A DNA stretch of 64,000 nt from Fragilariopsis cylindrus CCMP1102 (lineage: Eukaryota > Bacillariophyta > Bacillariophyceae > Bacillariales > Bacillariaceae), in the NCBI GenBank assembly GCA_900095095.1, contig FMBT01000381.1, positions 1 to 64,000 on the forward strand. Reading direction: 5' to 3'. The position numbers were made by a program, and so were the translations under genes. The stretch's first letter is position 1. Each line of letters starts with the position of its first letter. Positions 34,712-45,757 of this stretch are shown one piece after another. Below the pieces are notes generated by a model, which was not told the DNA's origin, searched no databases, and saw nothing but the letters and a program-made list of their open reading frames with translations.

Positions 34712-37700
34712 TTATATTTCAATTTCTTCTTCAATTTCTTCTTCCTCTTCGCTGGTTTCTGTTTCGTATTCTCCTTCTTCTTCGTACGCCGATTCACCAT
34801 CTATTTCTTCTTCTAAGTAACCATCCTCTTCTAGACTATCTTCGAACAGCTCTGATTCTTCCTCCTCTTCAACCTCGTTGTCGTCCTCAAAATCCATGAG
34901 TTGGGAGTCTATTTCATCTTCCATCTCACCTATCTGCTTTTCCGTTGATCCCATTGATTCTTGTAGCATTGCTTTTTTGTTTGAGGTATCAAAACGATCA
35001 TGTAAGGCTAGCGATAGATAAAACTTGATTCGGAACCGCCAGAGTACATCAATCTCAAAATCGTTCATATCAATACAATCAACAAGTTCGTCCAAGTAAT
35101 TGAAAAGCGTATCCCGTATCTCTAGTAAGTTTTCGGGAAGGTCGGTACGGTCGCGCTGGTTGTCCTCAAATGAATCCGTAAACACTTTCAATATTGCGGG
35201 TAGACCTCCTGTTCGTCCAAACAGAGTAAAATTTGTAAGATGTAATCCTGGTGCCTCCATACGACCACTTTCGGTCAGACCAGGCCACTTATTGATAACC
35301 TCGTTATATTGGTCTACAACTTCGTTAAAAGTTTTCGCATCATCGGGACCAATCATTTCTTCTAACTGTTCTTCGTTAATATCTTCCAAAATACTCTCGA
35401 GATACTCGTCGATTTGCTGAAATAGACCAGGGCCATATTTTTCTTCATGTTCGTCAGCCATTCTTGGATAGCCATCTTTTCGCAAAGCAACAGCACGGTC
35501 TTTCGTTCCCATGCTCTGCCAAATATCGGCGACGTAATCCCAGTTATGCCACTGGCGCCACCACTGTCGCGGATCTTCGGAAACGTGAAATGGTCCGTCG
35601 GCCATAATCTTTTCTGGAAGTCCCATCGGGAATTCGTCCAATTGATGGTAGTCTGGATGACCAAGAGCGCCTAGTAATAACATTTCTGAAGACATTTCTG
35701 GCTCATTCGGATCAATGGGAAGTGCTAGAGTTGGGAACCAAACAAAATCTATCATTCTCAAGAGACCAACCTTTTCAGTATGGAATGCTTCAAAAAAGTT
35801 TTGAAGTTCGCGAATTCTTTTTACAGCCTTCCCAAGCTCGTATCCAGCCAACGCCCTGGGCCAAGGATCTTCGTCAGGCATCACATAGTCAGGTGGTACA
35901 AACATATCACCTCTAACCATGTAAAAGGCGTACATTGCACACATTGCCTTTTCAAAAGGGACTTCTAAAAAGTGCTTTGGATCACCCCACTCGAAATCAA
36001 TTGCGTCCAACTGGGCTTTTCGCTCTGGTAGATGCTTCACTTCCAGGCTTCCATCGTTTATTCGTTTCACAATGTCACTAAGCCGCATACCTTCGAGGTG
36101 TTCGGGCCAATCAATTTCTTCACGGTCGGCTGCAAATTCTTCTTCTGGTGAGAGAATCCCCTGTTCTAGCCTAGAGATTTCGGCTTCGATTTGGTCTTCA
36201 GTCAGGCCATCGTCCTCCTCCATTCTATCGTATTTATTAGATGTATCTCTGATCGGCATATTTCATCATCGACATCATCGTCAAAAGAGTGCTCCGGCTC
36301 ATCTTTGACAGGTATGACAAAGTCTCCAATGGTGATATTAGAGAAGGCTCCATAACTTTCTTTGTATAACGTTAGGGCCTCTACCACATCTTCAAATACA
36401 AAGTAACCACCAAAATCATCGTTGAACCACGGTATTTCAGGTTCCCGGGTGCGCTTCGTAGGCCGTTTACTATCAGTATCTTCGATTACTCCAGCTTCCA
36501 ATGCTCGTCCTCTTGCTGCTGACAAAGCCTCACCCAGTGTTCTAGGAGCTTCATATTCCTCCTCGACATCTTGTTCCGATATAGCGCCTTTATTCTTAGA
36601 TGCCATGCCTTCATATTCACGACCAGCTTCTAGTCCCCAGGTGGGTTCACCTGCAGTCGATTCTCCCTCGGTTTTCTGTTGTTCATTTTCGTTGAAATCA
36701 AAGAAAGATAGAAATGAGTCAGCGTCATCTTCTTCGGCGTCCTCTTTTCCATCAGTTTGAGATGAGGATGATGATGGAATGTTTTTATTACTTGTACTAT
36801 CTGCTTCCATTATTGCCTTCTTTTCTTCTTGATCAATTTGATCCAGCGTTTTTCGACCTCTCTTCCTCGAGTCTTTTTCTGGTGGTGTCCAGACAAAACC
36901 CAAGGTGTCCAACATATCTTGTCGTTCTGAATTATTTTTAATGAAGGTTCCTTGGCTACGAATGGCATTAACACGCGCTCCCAGTCGTAAACCCCATGAC
37001 TCTTCTGGCCATTCAGACGAATCACTTGGAACTACGAAAGGTTGTGGTACCAGTAGGTCCCCGTACGTTTCCTTGTATCGTTTTAGGGCTAAGTATACGG
37101 CCTGAAATCTTTTGTCATTCGCTGACAATTTTTTGTCTGTCTCGAAACCAATTTGCCTTAGTTTTTCTTCTGTGCCTGGATTTTCCTTCATATAGGCCTT
37201 CGATCCGAACTTTTTAATGCACTTTCCCAATGGCAATCCCCTGGTATTTTCTGGCCATGGTTCTGCGTCGGGGACGGTAAAATCAGCAGGAACGCTCAAT
37301 TGTCCCGATGGTTTGATTTCTGATCGATACACGACGAGAGCGTCATATACTTGATCAAAGGAAATGCTATCATTGGAGGCAGGTGCTCGAACCTTCTTCC
37401 AAACGAATCCTAATTTGTCCAACTGGTCACGTCGTTTTTTACTCTTGTTGACGTACAAACCCGTTTCTAGTATGGATCCGACCTTTTGACCGAGTTCCGT
37501 TCCCCATGCGGGCTCTGAAAGAAAGAAAAATATTAAGAGAAAAAAAGAGAAGAGAAGGCGACGATGTAAGTTGTTACATGTTGATATTGTGTGTAAAAGA
37601 GATCATCACAGTTCATTAACTTTCAGGAGGATCCAAAATATCTTGGTTCCTCTCACTAGTTATGGGTGTTTTGTTTTGTTTTGTTTTGTTTTGGCATCAC

Positions 37701-38392
37701 GGAATAAATACTACTTTTTGCACAAATGGAGAAAGTGGTGGAAAGAAAGCAAAGAAAGCAAAGAAGAGAGTGAACAAAAACATACCTGGCCATGGAGCTA
37801 CGGCGGGAACTACAAAATGAGGCGGAACTTTAACATCTCCGTATGCTGCCTTATATAACTGCAAGGCCAAAAAAACAGCTCTCCATTCTTGTTGATCGGC
37901 GGATTTTGGTGACTTGTTTTCTGTTGACATGAACAATCTGGTACTTGATAGGGATTTTTTTGTTGAGAAGGCTGAAGCTGTTTTTGATGGCGTCAAAAAA
38001 GAAGCCTTACTATGAATGATAGTACCAGATGATGGTACAGTTCTCCCTGATGCAGCGCAAATACTTTTACCATGTCGATTCTGTGGTTGGGTGAAGGCCG
38101 AAACCGATGACACGGCATATAATGCTACAACAACAATTGTTATAGCGGTGACCTTTTTTGTCAAGTAGCAGAAAGAGTTATGATGTCTACTATTAGCAGC
38201 CACTGCCACTATCCCTGTCCCTATTGTCTGTGGCTTTCCTTCTTCTACTTCGTTCCTTTCACATCGACGCTGCTGCCGCGTTTCTCGGCAATAAGAATCG
38301 CCAACAACAGTACCATCGCAGTAGTCTAAGTCCTTCTCGCTATTCAGTATTATTTGAGGTACAGTGTCTATTTTATTGTAGCAAGGAACCAT
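34712..38392 (-). CDS. Helicase-associated-domain repeat protein, plastid-type leader
   Basis: This protein of about 1136 residues is built of helicase-associated (HA) repeats without a helicase core. At least five repeats are visible, each of the form FxxVYxALxxYKxxYGDxxVPxxFVVPxxxPWPxxxxGxxLG. Examples are FLALQLYKAAYGDVKVPPHF, YLALKRYKETYGDLLVPQPF with SWGLRLGARVNAIRSQG, and CAMYAFYMVRGDMFVPPDYV. The C-terminus is a strongly acidic Glu tail. Exons are 38392-37786 and 37513-34712 (GTATGT...TTCAG, joined as WP|EPAWG). Two frame steps (near 37500 and 36250) fit one missing base each and give 1137 codons. A hydrophobic segment ending SSVSAFTQPQ at about residues 80-103 looks like a diatom plastid leader, but the ATG lies some 78 residues upstream. 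The true start may therefore be elsewhere. Diatoms carry many HA proteins; function unknown, nucleic-acid binding likely. Confidence 0.82.
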
Positions 38393-39112
38393 GTTGAGTT
38401 AACGACCAAACGATGAAACTAGTACTAGCAAGATTGTTCCTTCGATTGCAACAACAGTCTGTAGGACGAATGTAGGATATGATTTGATGTAACACACAGA
38501 TGTAAATTTTACATAGACGTTTCCAGGATGATTTTAAAGTCTAAGCTCCTAGGATGTATTTGACTTGTGATGATGATGTTATACACATGAGTTGTGCAAT
38601 CGCACCTTTCGTCGTCGTCGTCTACGAAAAAGAATAGCTAGGTATGTCGAACAAAAAAAAGTATGTTGTTTCGATCTAACCACCCATCAGATCACCAACA
38701 TCATCAATTCATCATCCAATTATTCTATTTTCGGCTCATCGGTTGATGTCGTAGGCATGTACTTTGTACGAAAAAGTTCTTGTGGTGCTTTGTATGGTGT
38801 CAAATCCATTCACTGGTAATCCAATCACCAATTGATATATGTTGAAAACGCTCATAACCCGTTGTGCGTATTAAAGCGTGGGTTTCTGTTTGTTTTTAAG
38901 CGTTTGCTAATTGTCAGAGTTTGTTGACATTAACGAGAACAGTTTAAAAAAAGTATGTGATGTTATAAAATCTTCAATAATACTTTTTTAATCTTTTTGT
39001 ACATTTTCGTTCTGCCGTTTTCAGTTTCTTATCTTTAATCTGGTGTTGTAATCAAACTTTTACTTGTACTGCAGCTAGTAATCTTAAGCAGTAGTGGATA
39101 CAACACAATAGA
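38393..39112. other. Divergent intergenic region
   Basis: About 720 bp. A 75-codon plus frame at 38592-38819 has no motif. No structure seen. Confidence 0.45.
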
Positions 39113-39649
39113 ATGGGAGACGACGACGACGGCGACGCCTACGAATATGTTTCATATAAGTCACCGAAGACGATAATGGCAGAGACGTTCTACCATTTTT
39201 GTCGTGGTGCGTTATATGGTGCAGCATTTGGACTAGTCACGCCTTTTTATGAGGTTGGAACAAAAGGAGCGATATTAGAAGCTAAAACAGGAATATTCAA
39301 GCCAGCACCTGTCTTGGGAAGCCTATCCAGTGTTCCATCAAATGCAATCATATTCGGATCGTTATTGGCCGTACAGCGATTCGCTTGTAAATCGGTAGAA
39401 TACCTAAGAGGGAAACAAGATCCATGGAGTAAGTGTACCTTTTCCAACTCTATGGGAATCGTCTATTCAATTTGATCCTATCTAACACTTCCTTTTTTAA
39501 TCTTATTTTATCGTACTTCAGACGATGTTTTTGGTTGTTTTGTAGCATATCCATATTATCAAACTTGTTTAACAAAGCATGCTGTCGGACATAATCGAGT
39601 TGTAGGTGGAATGGTCGTTTTGTCAATTGCCTTTGCTAATATACCCTAA
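39113..39649 (+). CDS. Tim17/Tim22/Tim23-family inner-membrane protein
   Basis: This is a 147-residue protein with two exons, 39113-39428 and 39522-39649 (GTAAGT...TTCAG, joined at PW|NDVFG), exactly 148 codons with stop. After a short acidic N-terminus there are helical segments with small-residue motifs (CRGALYGAAFGLVTPFYEVG, NAIIFGSLLAVQRFACKSVE). A polar loop, LRGKQDPWNDVFGC, matches the family's R-x-K-x-D-x-W/N signature, and the C-terminal segment reads RVVGGMVVLSIAFANIP. The family includes mitochondrial translocase channels and the complex I accessory subunit B14.7/NDUFA11. The short length and the single clear signature do not decide between them. Confidence 0.75.
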
Positions 39650-40332
39650 TCTGAGCATAGAATGGAGTCCTTGCTAGAACAAGTAAGGAATATGAGAAGA
39701 AGAAGAAGAAGAAGAAATAGGGGGGAAATTATAATATTAACAGCCTTTATTGTTAAGTTGAGAAGGGTACCATTTTCAAATTTGGATGTCGCAGCATGCT
39801 TCCCTTTTTTATCAATCCCTTTAGATTCGAAAAACTTAGAGACGCTTTTCTTACGATGCAATACAGTATGAATCGATCGATTGAGAGTCGACGATACCAA
39901 TATAGTAGTTTATTTTGACGGAAACAGCACACAGTATGTTATGTTGCCATTATTTTTACTCGATTCCCATCTGCTGTAAATTTTCTGAGCCAAAAGAAGT
40001 TCGCTTTTGTGAGGGAACGAACGCGAAGTAAATTTTGTCCACCAAAAAAAAAAAAAAAAAATGTGTTCTTCGATGCCATTATTTCTCCTAAAAATACGGT
40101 AGATTTAGAAATGCAGCACAGCGTTACGTCGTTGCTGCGGCTTCTATCTCAATAAGAAAATGAAATGGACGAGTCTAAAGCGGTATCAAAAATTTAATTA
40201 CTTTATATAACTGTTATAAAAATAGCGATTTCAATTATTTTGGATTTTTCCAATATAGAGAGAACATTTTATAGAGAGACAAACTTCCATTGAAAAATAA
40301 CAAAACATCATTACTATAATTCAAACATCGTT
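39650..40332. other. Convergent intergenic region
   Basis: About 680 bp between converging genes, with an AGA repeat at 39695-39716 and an 18-19 nt poly-A run at 40043-40061. No gene seen; the 69-codon frame at 39662 is mostly an Arg run from the AGA repeat. Confidence 0.5.
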
Positions 40333-43300
40333 CTAATCGCTCTCGTCTTGCTCCTGTAGTCGCACTTCCTCTCTCCGTCTATCCCATTCCTTCTGCATCT
40401 GCACTATCCTTCGATTCTGTTCTATCTCTTCCTGTTTAAGCCGCTTTTCAAAAGCTGCTCTATCTTTTTGATGCTGCTTGAGAGTCTTTTGATGCAGAGC
40501 TTCGCGCTCAACCTGCGTTCTCTGAAGATTATCCATACGATTTACGAAGACCTTTTTCGCTCGCTTCAGATTTTTTTCGTAATCTTGGTCCAACTTACGC
40601 AATTCCGCGGTAGAGATTTCAGATTCCTCATCATCGTCATTGGTTTCAATAGATAGCCCTTCAAGAGCTCCCATCGATTCGCTTTGGCTGCCGTTTCTGG
40701 AGTGTTCGGTATGAGAAGAAACGCTCCCCTCTTGATTACTTAGCCGAGGGGCTTTATCTTGTAGAACTACTGGAACAAAATCTCCAGACTTCGACTCTAT
40801 TATTCGTTGTCCCTGTGGAGGCCCATGATTTTGATTGGAAGGGATCTGGTACCCTTGCATTTGAGGATTCGATTGGTGCTGCGGCTGATTCTGCGAATAA
40901 GTAGAATGCTGTAGCGTCAGAGATGGCTGCTGTTGATGATGATCCATCTGTTGTGAATTGTCTTGCTGCATCTGGTACTGTTGGTTCGGAACTGGTTGCT
41001 GAAGCTGTTGCACGGCCGGCTGATGAGTCACTTGTTGATGCATCGGTGCTTGCATATGCTGCTGCTGCTGCTGCTGTGGAATATTTTGCATTTGTTGTGT
41101 AGGTTGTTGTGCGGGCGGTTGCTGTAATTGTTGTGACAAATTTTGTCCATGTTGCATCGAAGGTTGCTGCTGCTGATTTTGCACATATCCATGACCAAGA
41201 CCCCGGGAATCACCAAGCATTTGTTGGTTCTGTAGATGTTGATTGGGTGGATACTGAGTAGTTTGAGGTTGTATTTGATTTGTTGCTGATTGAGAGTAAG
41301 CGCCTCCTGATCCTATCGACTGCGTTTCTTGTGACCCGTGATTGTTGATCTGACTACCCTGCTGTTGCGGGATTTGTTGGGATATATGAGAAGAACCAGC
41401 TTGAGAGTTGATGCTCGACCTTGTGTCGTTGGGTACCATCGGATTGGAAGGGCTGATTGAAGGTTGACCATACAGAGCTAAAGGCTGATGAGATTCCGTT
41501 TCAGACGAAACATGCCCTTGATGATGATATTCTCCATTCATTTGAGCTTGCTGAAGTTGATAGTTATTATTGGGAGGCTCCATTTTAGAATTCATTTCGA
41601 TTCCGGTCTGTGCATAAAGAGACTCGGTATCGCCAGACTGGATAACAGCATGCTGTGGCTGCATCTGTTGCATTTGAGAATTTCCTAACTGTTGTTGCTG
41701 CCCGTGCATGGCAATAGATTGGTCCTGAAGGGCCACATTTTGCTGTTGTATAGGTTGTTGTATATTTTGACCTTGGGGTGGCAGAAGTTGCTGTTGCTTA
41801 TGTTGCGGATGCATATAGTCTTGTGTTGGCTGCTGACTAGTTGGCTGTATCATACCCTGCCCTGTTTGTTGCTGATGTTGCTGCTGCGGAGCTTGATGTT
41901 GTTGCTGCTGTTGCGGAGCTTGCTGCTGCTGCTGCTGCTGCTGTTGTTGTTGTTGTGGAGCTGGCTGCTGTTGCGGAGCTTGCTGTTGCTGCTGCGCAAC
42001 AGCGTTTTGCCCAACTTGCTGTGTACGCTGCGTCGTATTCGGCCCAGATCCAACGATGAGCGAATTACTTCTTATATGACCTGGAGGACCCAAAGTCTGC
42101 TGAGATTGAGCTGCATTGAATTTGTGCTTTTTTGTCCTCGCGACGCGGGCAAGACCAGATACTGTTTCGCTAATCTCCAACACAGCATCTTCTGGAATAC
42201 CAAGCTCTGCTACCATTTCCTTTGCGACTTGAATCGGTTCATCCTCTACAAGATCAAAATCAAACTGGACATTTTGGGTTTGACCTTCAACGGGGAGAGT
42301 TATCACAAGCTTCAAAATATCGTCGTGATATGGCTGTTGCTGTTGTTGCTGCTGCTGATGCTGCTGTTGTTGTTGTTGAAAATTATTATTTTGCTCGTTT
42401 TCCTCTATAACTGCAGCCGCAACTAGATAGTGGAGTTTATTTCCGTTAAGATCATTATGTTGCACATTTTGCAAGGAAGATATACTGCCCACCTCGATAG
42501 AGGCGTTCATATCAGTTGTGTTGCGCTTCTTTTCGTCATCACTTCCAGCTATGTCATCTTCTTTCAGTTCCTCTCCACGACCCATCATCACCTTGACTTT
42601 CTTCATATTATTCACCTCACTGTCCGGCATTTCCTCGAATCTATCTGACTCTTCTTCCTCCAAGGAATTCTGGCGCAAACTATGTCGAACCTTCGGCGGA
42701 GCTTCTTTGCTGGGAGATGTATTATGCGACTGTGATGAACTAGCGGATGGGTTTGTATTAGCACCTTTTGATTCTGTTTCAAGAATAGTTTGCTCGTGCA
42801 GAGGTGGATCAACTTCAACCTCTTCATCGTCAACTGCCCGTTTCACTAAGAATGGATGATCAAGCAGTTCCGTAGTACTCGGTCTTATATATTTGCCATC
42901 ATCATTTCTGTATCCTAGACATAACTCAATAAACTCTCTTGCGTGTGTGCTTTTCAGTCTAACCAAAGAATCTGGTGGCGCACCTCGTGTAACCTTTCTG
43001 TATATTTGAGCGGGGTTATTACACTCCTTGTAGGGTATCTCTTTTGTAAAAATCTCCAACAGACACATACCAAATGCGTATATGTCAACTTTTTCATCGT
43101 ACGATTCTTCCTCGTACATATCTGGAGCCATGAATTCTGGTGTGCCTAGAACACTTAACGCCTTTCCGTTCTGTTGAACGGTACTCAAACCTAAATCACC
43201 AATCCGCAGATCTCCACTCGTACCATTAATAAAGATATTTTCGCATTTCAAATCACGATGTATAACCGGCGGATCTTGCGAATGCAAATATTCAAGACCC

Positions 43301-44394
43301 TTCAGTATTTGTACCGCCCAACGCTTGGCGATTTTCCAACGAATAACTTGCACCTTGTTAATGAAAGATTTTAGTGTTCCCGAGGAAAGAATCTCGGTCA
43401 CGAAGTTGACTTGTTGCTGCTCTCGATTGATCCAAGATCCATGAAAGCTAATAATATTTTGATGGTGTAATCTCTCCAATAGACGAACCTCGCTAACTAT
43501 ACGATTCCTTTCGTTCTTTACTACACCCGCAAGATGTACAACATTCCATGCAACTTCGATACCTTCTTCGGTATCATAAGCTCTATAAACATCCTTAGAT
43601 GCACCACTACCTAATTTCTCGCTAAAGCGAAGGTATCTTTCGCCTGGTGATCGTTCCACAATCTGATTATTTCCATTCTGACTAGATAGTATATCATGTA
43701 AGTGAGAATCATCGTATACTGTTGATCCTATTTTCATTCGACCGGTTTCACTAGAGCCGTTAGATACAGTTGGCGCAGCAGCAGCAGTGTCGACTTCCCC
43801 CTCGGATTTCGATCGTTGCATCTCCATGCCTACCATAGGTTGTTCTGTGTTCAAAGGAGGTGGTGGTGGCATGGATACTGTGGAAACTCCCGCCGGGACA
43901 ATAACATCGTCATTATTTCCCACCAACACCACCACTTCTTTTCGTTTGTCTTTGTCGGATGGAGATTCTCGTGACGATTTTTCGTTTTCTTCCACAGCTG
44001 CTGCTACTATGTCCACTATTTCTTCTATTTTCTCCTTGACTATCGTTTCAGGCGAAGGCTCTACTACTTCTACTGATTCTACTGTAGCTTCTGCTGTAGC
44101 TTCTGCTGTAGCTTCTGCTGTAGCTGCTGCTGTAACTTCTGCTGCGGCACTTTGAGGTGGTGATATTATTTCTGGCCCCGACACTGTTGCTGCTGCTTCT
44201 GTTTCTGTTGATATTGCATTTGTTGCTTGTTGTGTTTCGTCATCGTAGCTCGTAATGCCTTCCTTTTTCTCTTCCTCTTTCGTTATTGCTGCAGATTTTT
44301 TCTCATCTCCCGTAGGCTCAGTACTGAGTTCTACGTGGGGAGAAATAATCGATTTATCACTGGTCGCCATAGTCTCTTTCGTAACGCAAGACAT
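40333..44394 (-). CDS. WNK-type protein kinase with polyglutamine region
   Basis: This is a 1353-residue intact single-exon kinase. The domain (about 250-515) has the WNK hallmark: the catalytic lysine lies in the glycine loop (LGSGASKDVYRAYD), and the usual strand-3 lysine is replaced (VAWNVV), as in plant WNKs. Other motifs are VIHRDLKCENIFIN, IGDLGLSTVQ, LGTPEFMAPDMYEEESYDEK and VDIYAFGMCLLEI. An OSR1_C-type domain follows at about 695-755 (LVITLPVEGQTQNVQFDFDL, VEDEPIQVAKEMVAELGIPE). The next 450 residues are dominated by Gln, with uninterrupted runs, and the end (about 1275-1353) is a charged coiled coil. The N-terminus carries a TAEA repeat. WNKs sense chloride and osmotic state and phosphorylate SPAK/OSR1-type kinases in animals; targets in algae are unknown. 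Confidence 0.95.
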   Translation of the reverse strand: MSCVTKETMATSDKSIISPHVELSTEPTGDEKKSAAITKEEEKKEGITSYDDETQQATNAISTETEAAATVSGPEIISPPQSAAAEVTAAATAEATAEATAEATVESVEVVEPSPETIVKEKIEEIVDIVAAAVEENEKSSRESPSDKDKRKEVVVLVGNNDDVIVPAGVSTVSMPPPPPLNTEQPMVGMEMQRSKSEGEVDTAAAAPTVSNGSSETGRMKIGSTVYDDSHLHDILSSQNGNNQIVERSPGERYLRFSEKLGSGASKDVYRAYDTEEGIEVAWNVVHLAGVVKNERNRIVSEVRLLERLHHQNIISFHGSWINREQQQVNFVTEILSSGTLKSFINKVQVIRWKIAKRWAVQILKGLEYLHSQDPPVIHRDLKCENIFINGTSGDLRIGDLGLSTVQQNGKALSVLGTPEFMAPDMYEEESYDEKVDIYAFGMCLLEIFTKEIPYKECNNPAQIYRKVTRGAPPDSLVRLKSTHAREFIELCLGYRNDDGKYIRPSTTELLDHPFLVKRAVDDEEVEVDPPLHEQTILETESKGANTNPSASSSQSHNTSPSKEAPPKVRHSLRQNSLEEEESDRFEEMPDSEVNNMKKVKVMMGRGEELKEDDIAGSDDEKKRNTTDMNASIEVGSISSLQNVQHNDLNGNKLHYLVAAAVIEENEQNNNFQQQQQQHQQQQQQQQPYHDDILKLVITLPVEGQTQNVQFDFDLVEDEPIQVAKEMVAELGIPEDAVLEISETVSGLARVARTKKHKFNAAQSQQTLGPPGHIRSNSLIVGSGPNTTQRTQQVGQNAVAQQQQQAPQQQPAPQQQQQQQQQQQQAPQQQQQHQAPQQQHQQQTGQGMIQPTSQQPTQDYMHPQHKQQQLLPPQGQNIQQPIQQQNVALQDQSIAMHGQQQQLGNSQMQQMQPQHAVIQSGDTESLYAQTGIEMNSKMEPPNNNYQLQQAQMNGEYHHQGHVSSETESHQPLALYGQPSISPSNPMVPNDTRSSINSQAGSSHISQQIPQQQGSQINNHGSQETQSIGSGGAYSQSATNQIQPQTTQYPPNQHLQNQQMLGDSRGLGHGYVQNQQQQPSMQHGQNLSQQLQQPPAQQPTQQMQNIPQQQQQQHMQAPMHQQVTHQPAVQQLQQPVPNQQYQMQQDNSQQMDHHQQQPSLTLQHSTYSQNQPQHQSNPQMQGYQIPSNQNHGPPQGQRIIESKSGDFVPVVLQDKAPRLSNQEGSVSSHTEHSRNGSQSESMGALEGLSIETNDDDEESEISTAELRKLDQDYEKNLKRAKKVFVNRMDNLQRTQVEREALHQKTLKQHQKDRAAFEKRLKQEEIEQNRRIVQMQKEWDRRREEVRLQEQDESD

Positions 44395-45757
44395 TCCAAT
44401 AATAAGATCTCCAAATTAAATCAGTCTCTCAATATATCAACAGGCAACACCTCTAAGACCTTGACAGGGTAAGAGTCTTCTCTGACGATCAGTACTGCTT
44501 GTTACGACGCACTTAAAAATACCCTCTGGGGGAATCGCCAAAAGGGGGGGTAACGTTTCCAGTGTGATTAGTCTATCGTTTCTGTACGAAAAAACGTTCA
44601 ATGAGCGGGTCTTGTTTCGTCCTATTGTGGAGTGTTAAAGAGTACAGTTAGATGTGTTCGTTTTGTACAATAACATGACCTATGTTGGCCATGAGGGAAG
44701 CTTATAATTCAATCGTTGTCTTCCTTGATTTTCGATTTTCGATTTTCAATTTCCTCCCTCGATTTCAGTTTCCGTGTTAGAATTGAAACGTTAGGTGTGC
44801 CTACCACCCGAGTTAACAGTGAAATTTCACGAGAAAACAGCCAGTCCGTAAAGGACAAACAAACAATTCTACTTACTTTACTGTACACCATAATAGCGCT
44901 AATACTAACTAAAAGATGACTTACGAGCAAGACTGACTGGCTTTGCGTGTGAAAAAAATGATGCGACCTCATTTTTTCCTTAAGTCGGTACGTACGCTGC
45001 ACCGTACAAATGCATACTACTAGTAGTACAACGCGTCATATAAGAATGCCATATATAAATCTTGATTGACTCACTCGACTCAAACAGAAAAGAATTCAAT
45101 ACGAATCTCATCCACATTATTAATCATAGTCATAGATATTATGTATATATTATGTAGATAATATATATATATATGTATGTATGTATGTATGTATCCCAGT
45201 GTTGTTATTAGAGCTATCTATTAATAGAGATGTTTTTCTTTCCTCCTTTGAATCTCGCCATCTTTGTGTTGTTTAATATAGTTCATAGGACACAAAAATC
45301 TAATAGAGCGAGGCCACATTGTGATAGTTTAGTTAGGTTGTATGAATTCTACTTGTACAAGCTGTGGGAGCTCTAACTAGATGTATGTTGTATATGACTT
45401 ATGTTCTTTTTTGTTGCTTTCTATTGTACAATGCATGTGCGATTGCAAAAAGCTATTGAATACTGGCATCCTATTCTGATGTCTTTGAAGCTATTAATAT
45501 TGGCATTTTTTTAAGTTGAGAATTGAATGATAACAATCATTACAGATTAGAATATAAAGTTACTAAATCCAAAGTCGAGGGGATCTCAAGGTCAAGATAG
45601 AAGTTGATACCAGCCATGCTATATACCATGGTACATGAATGTATTAATAATCGTGGATTGTGGTCATTTTTTTTGTTTAAGCGCGCTTTGTATATAATAT
45701 ATACAGTAGAAAGAAAATGAAACGAATAAAAAGATGATAAAGGGTATCTACTCTATT
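44395..45757. other. Intergenic region
   Basis: About 1.36 kb between two minus-strand genes, covering the WNK promoter and the karyopherin 3' flank. It includes a TATG microsatellite at 45172-45195, TA-rich stretches and a GATTTTC repeat near 44730-44750. Frames at 44709-45002 show no motif. Confidence 0.5.
45172..45195. repeat. (TATG)n microsatellite
   Basis: About six tandem TATG units follow a TA-rich stretch. Confidence 0.9.

Noticed and set aside
41692-42426. 244-codon plus-strand leucine-rich frame
   Set aside because: It is the complement of the CAG/CAA runs of the WNK gene; the Leu runs come from CTG/TTG repeats.
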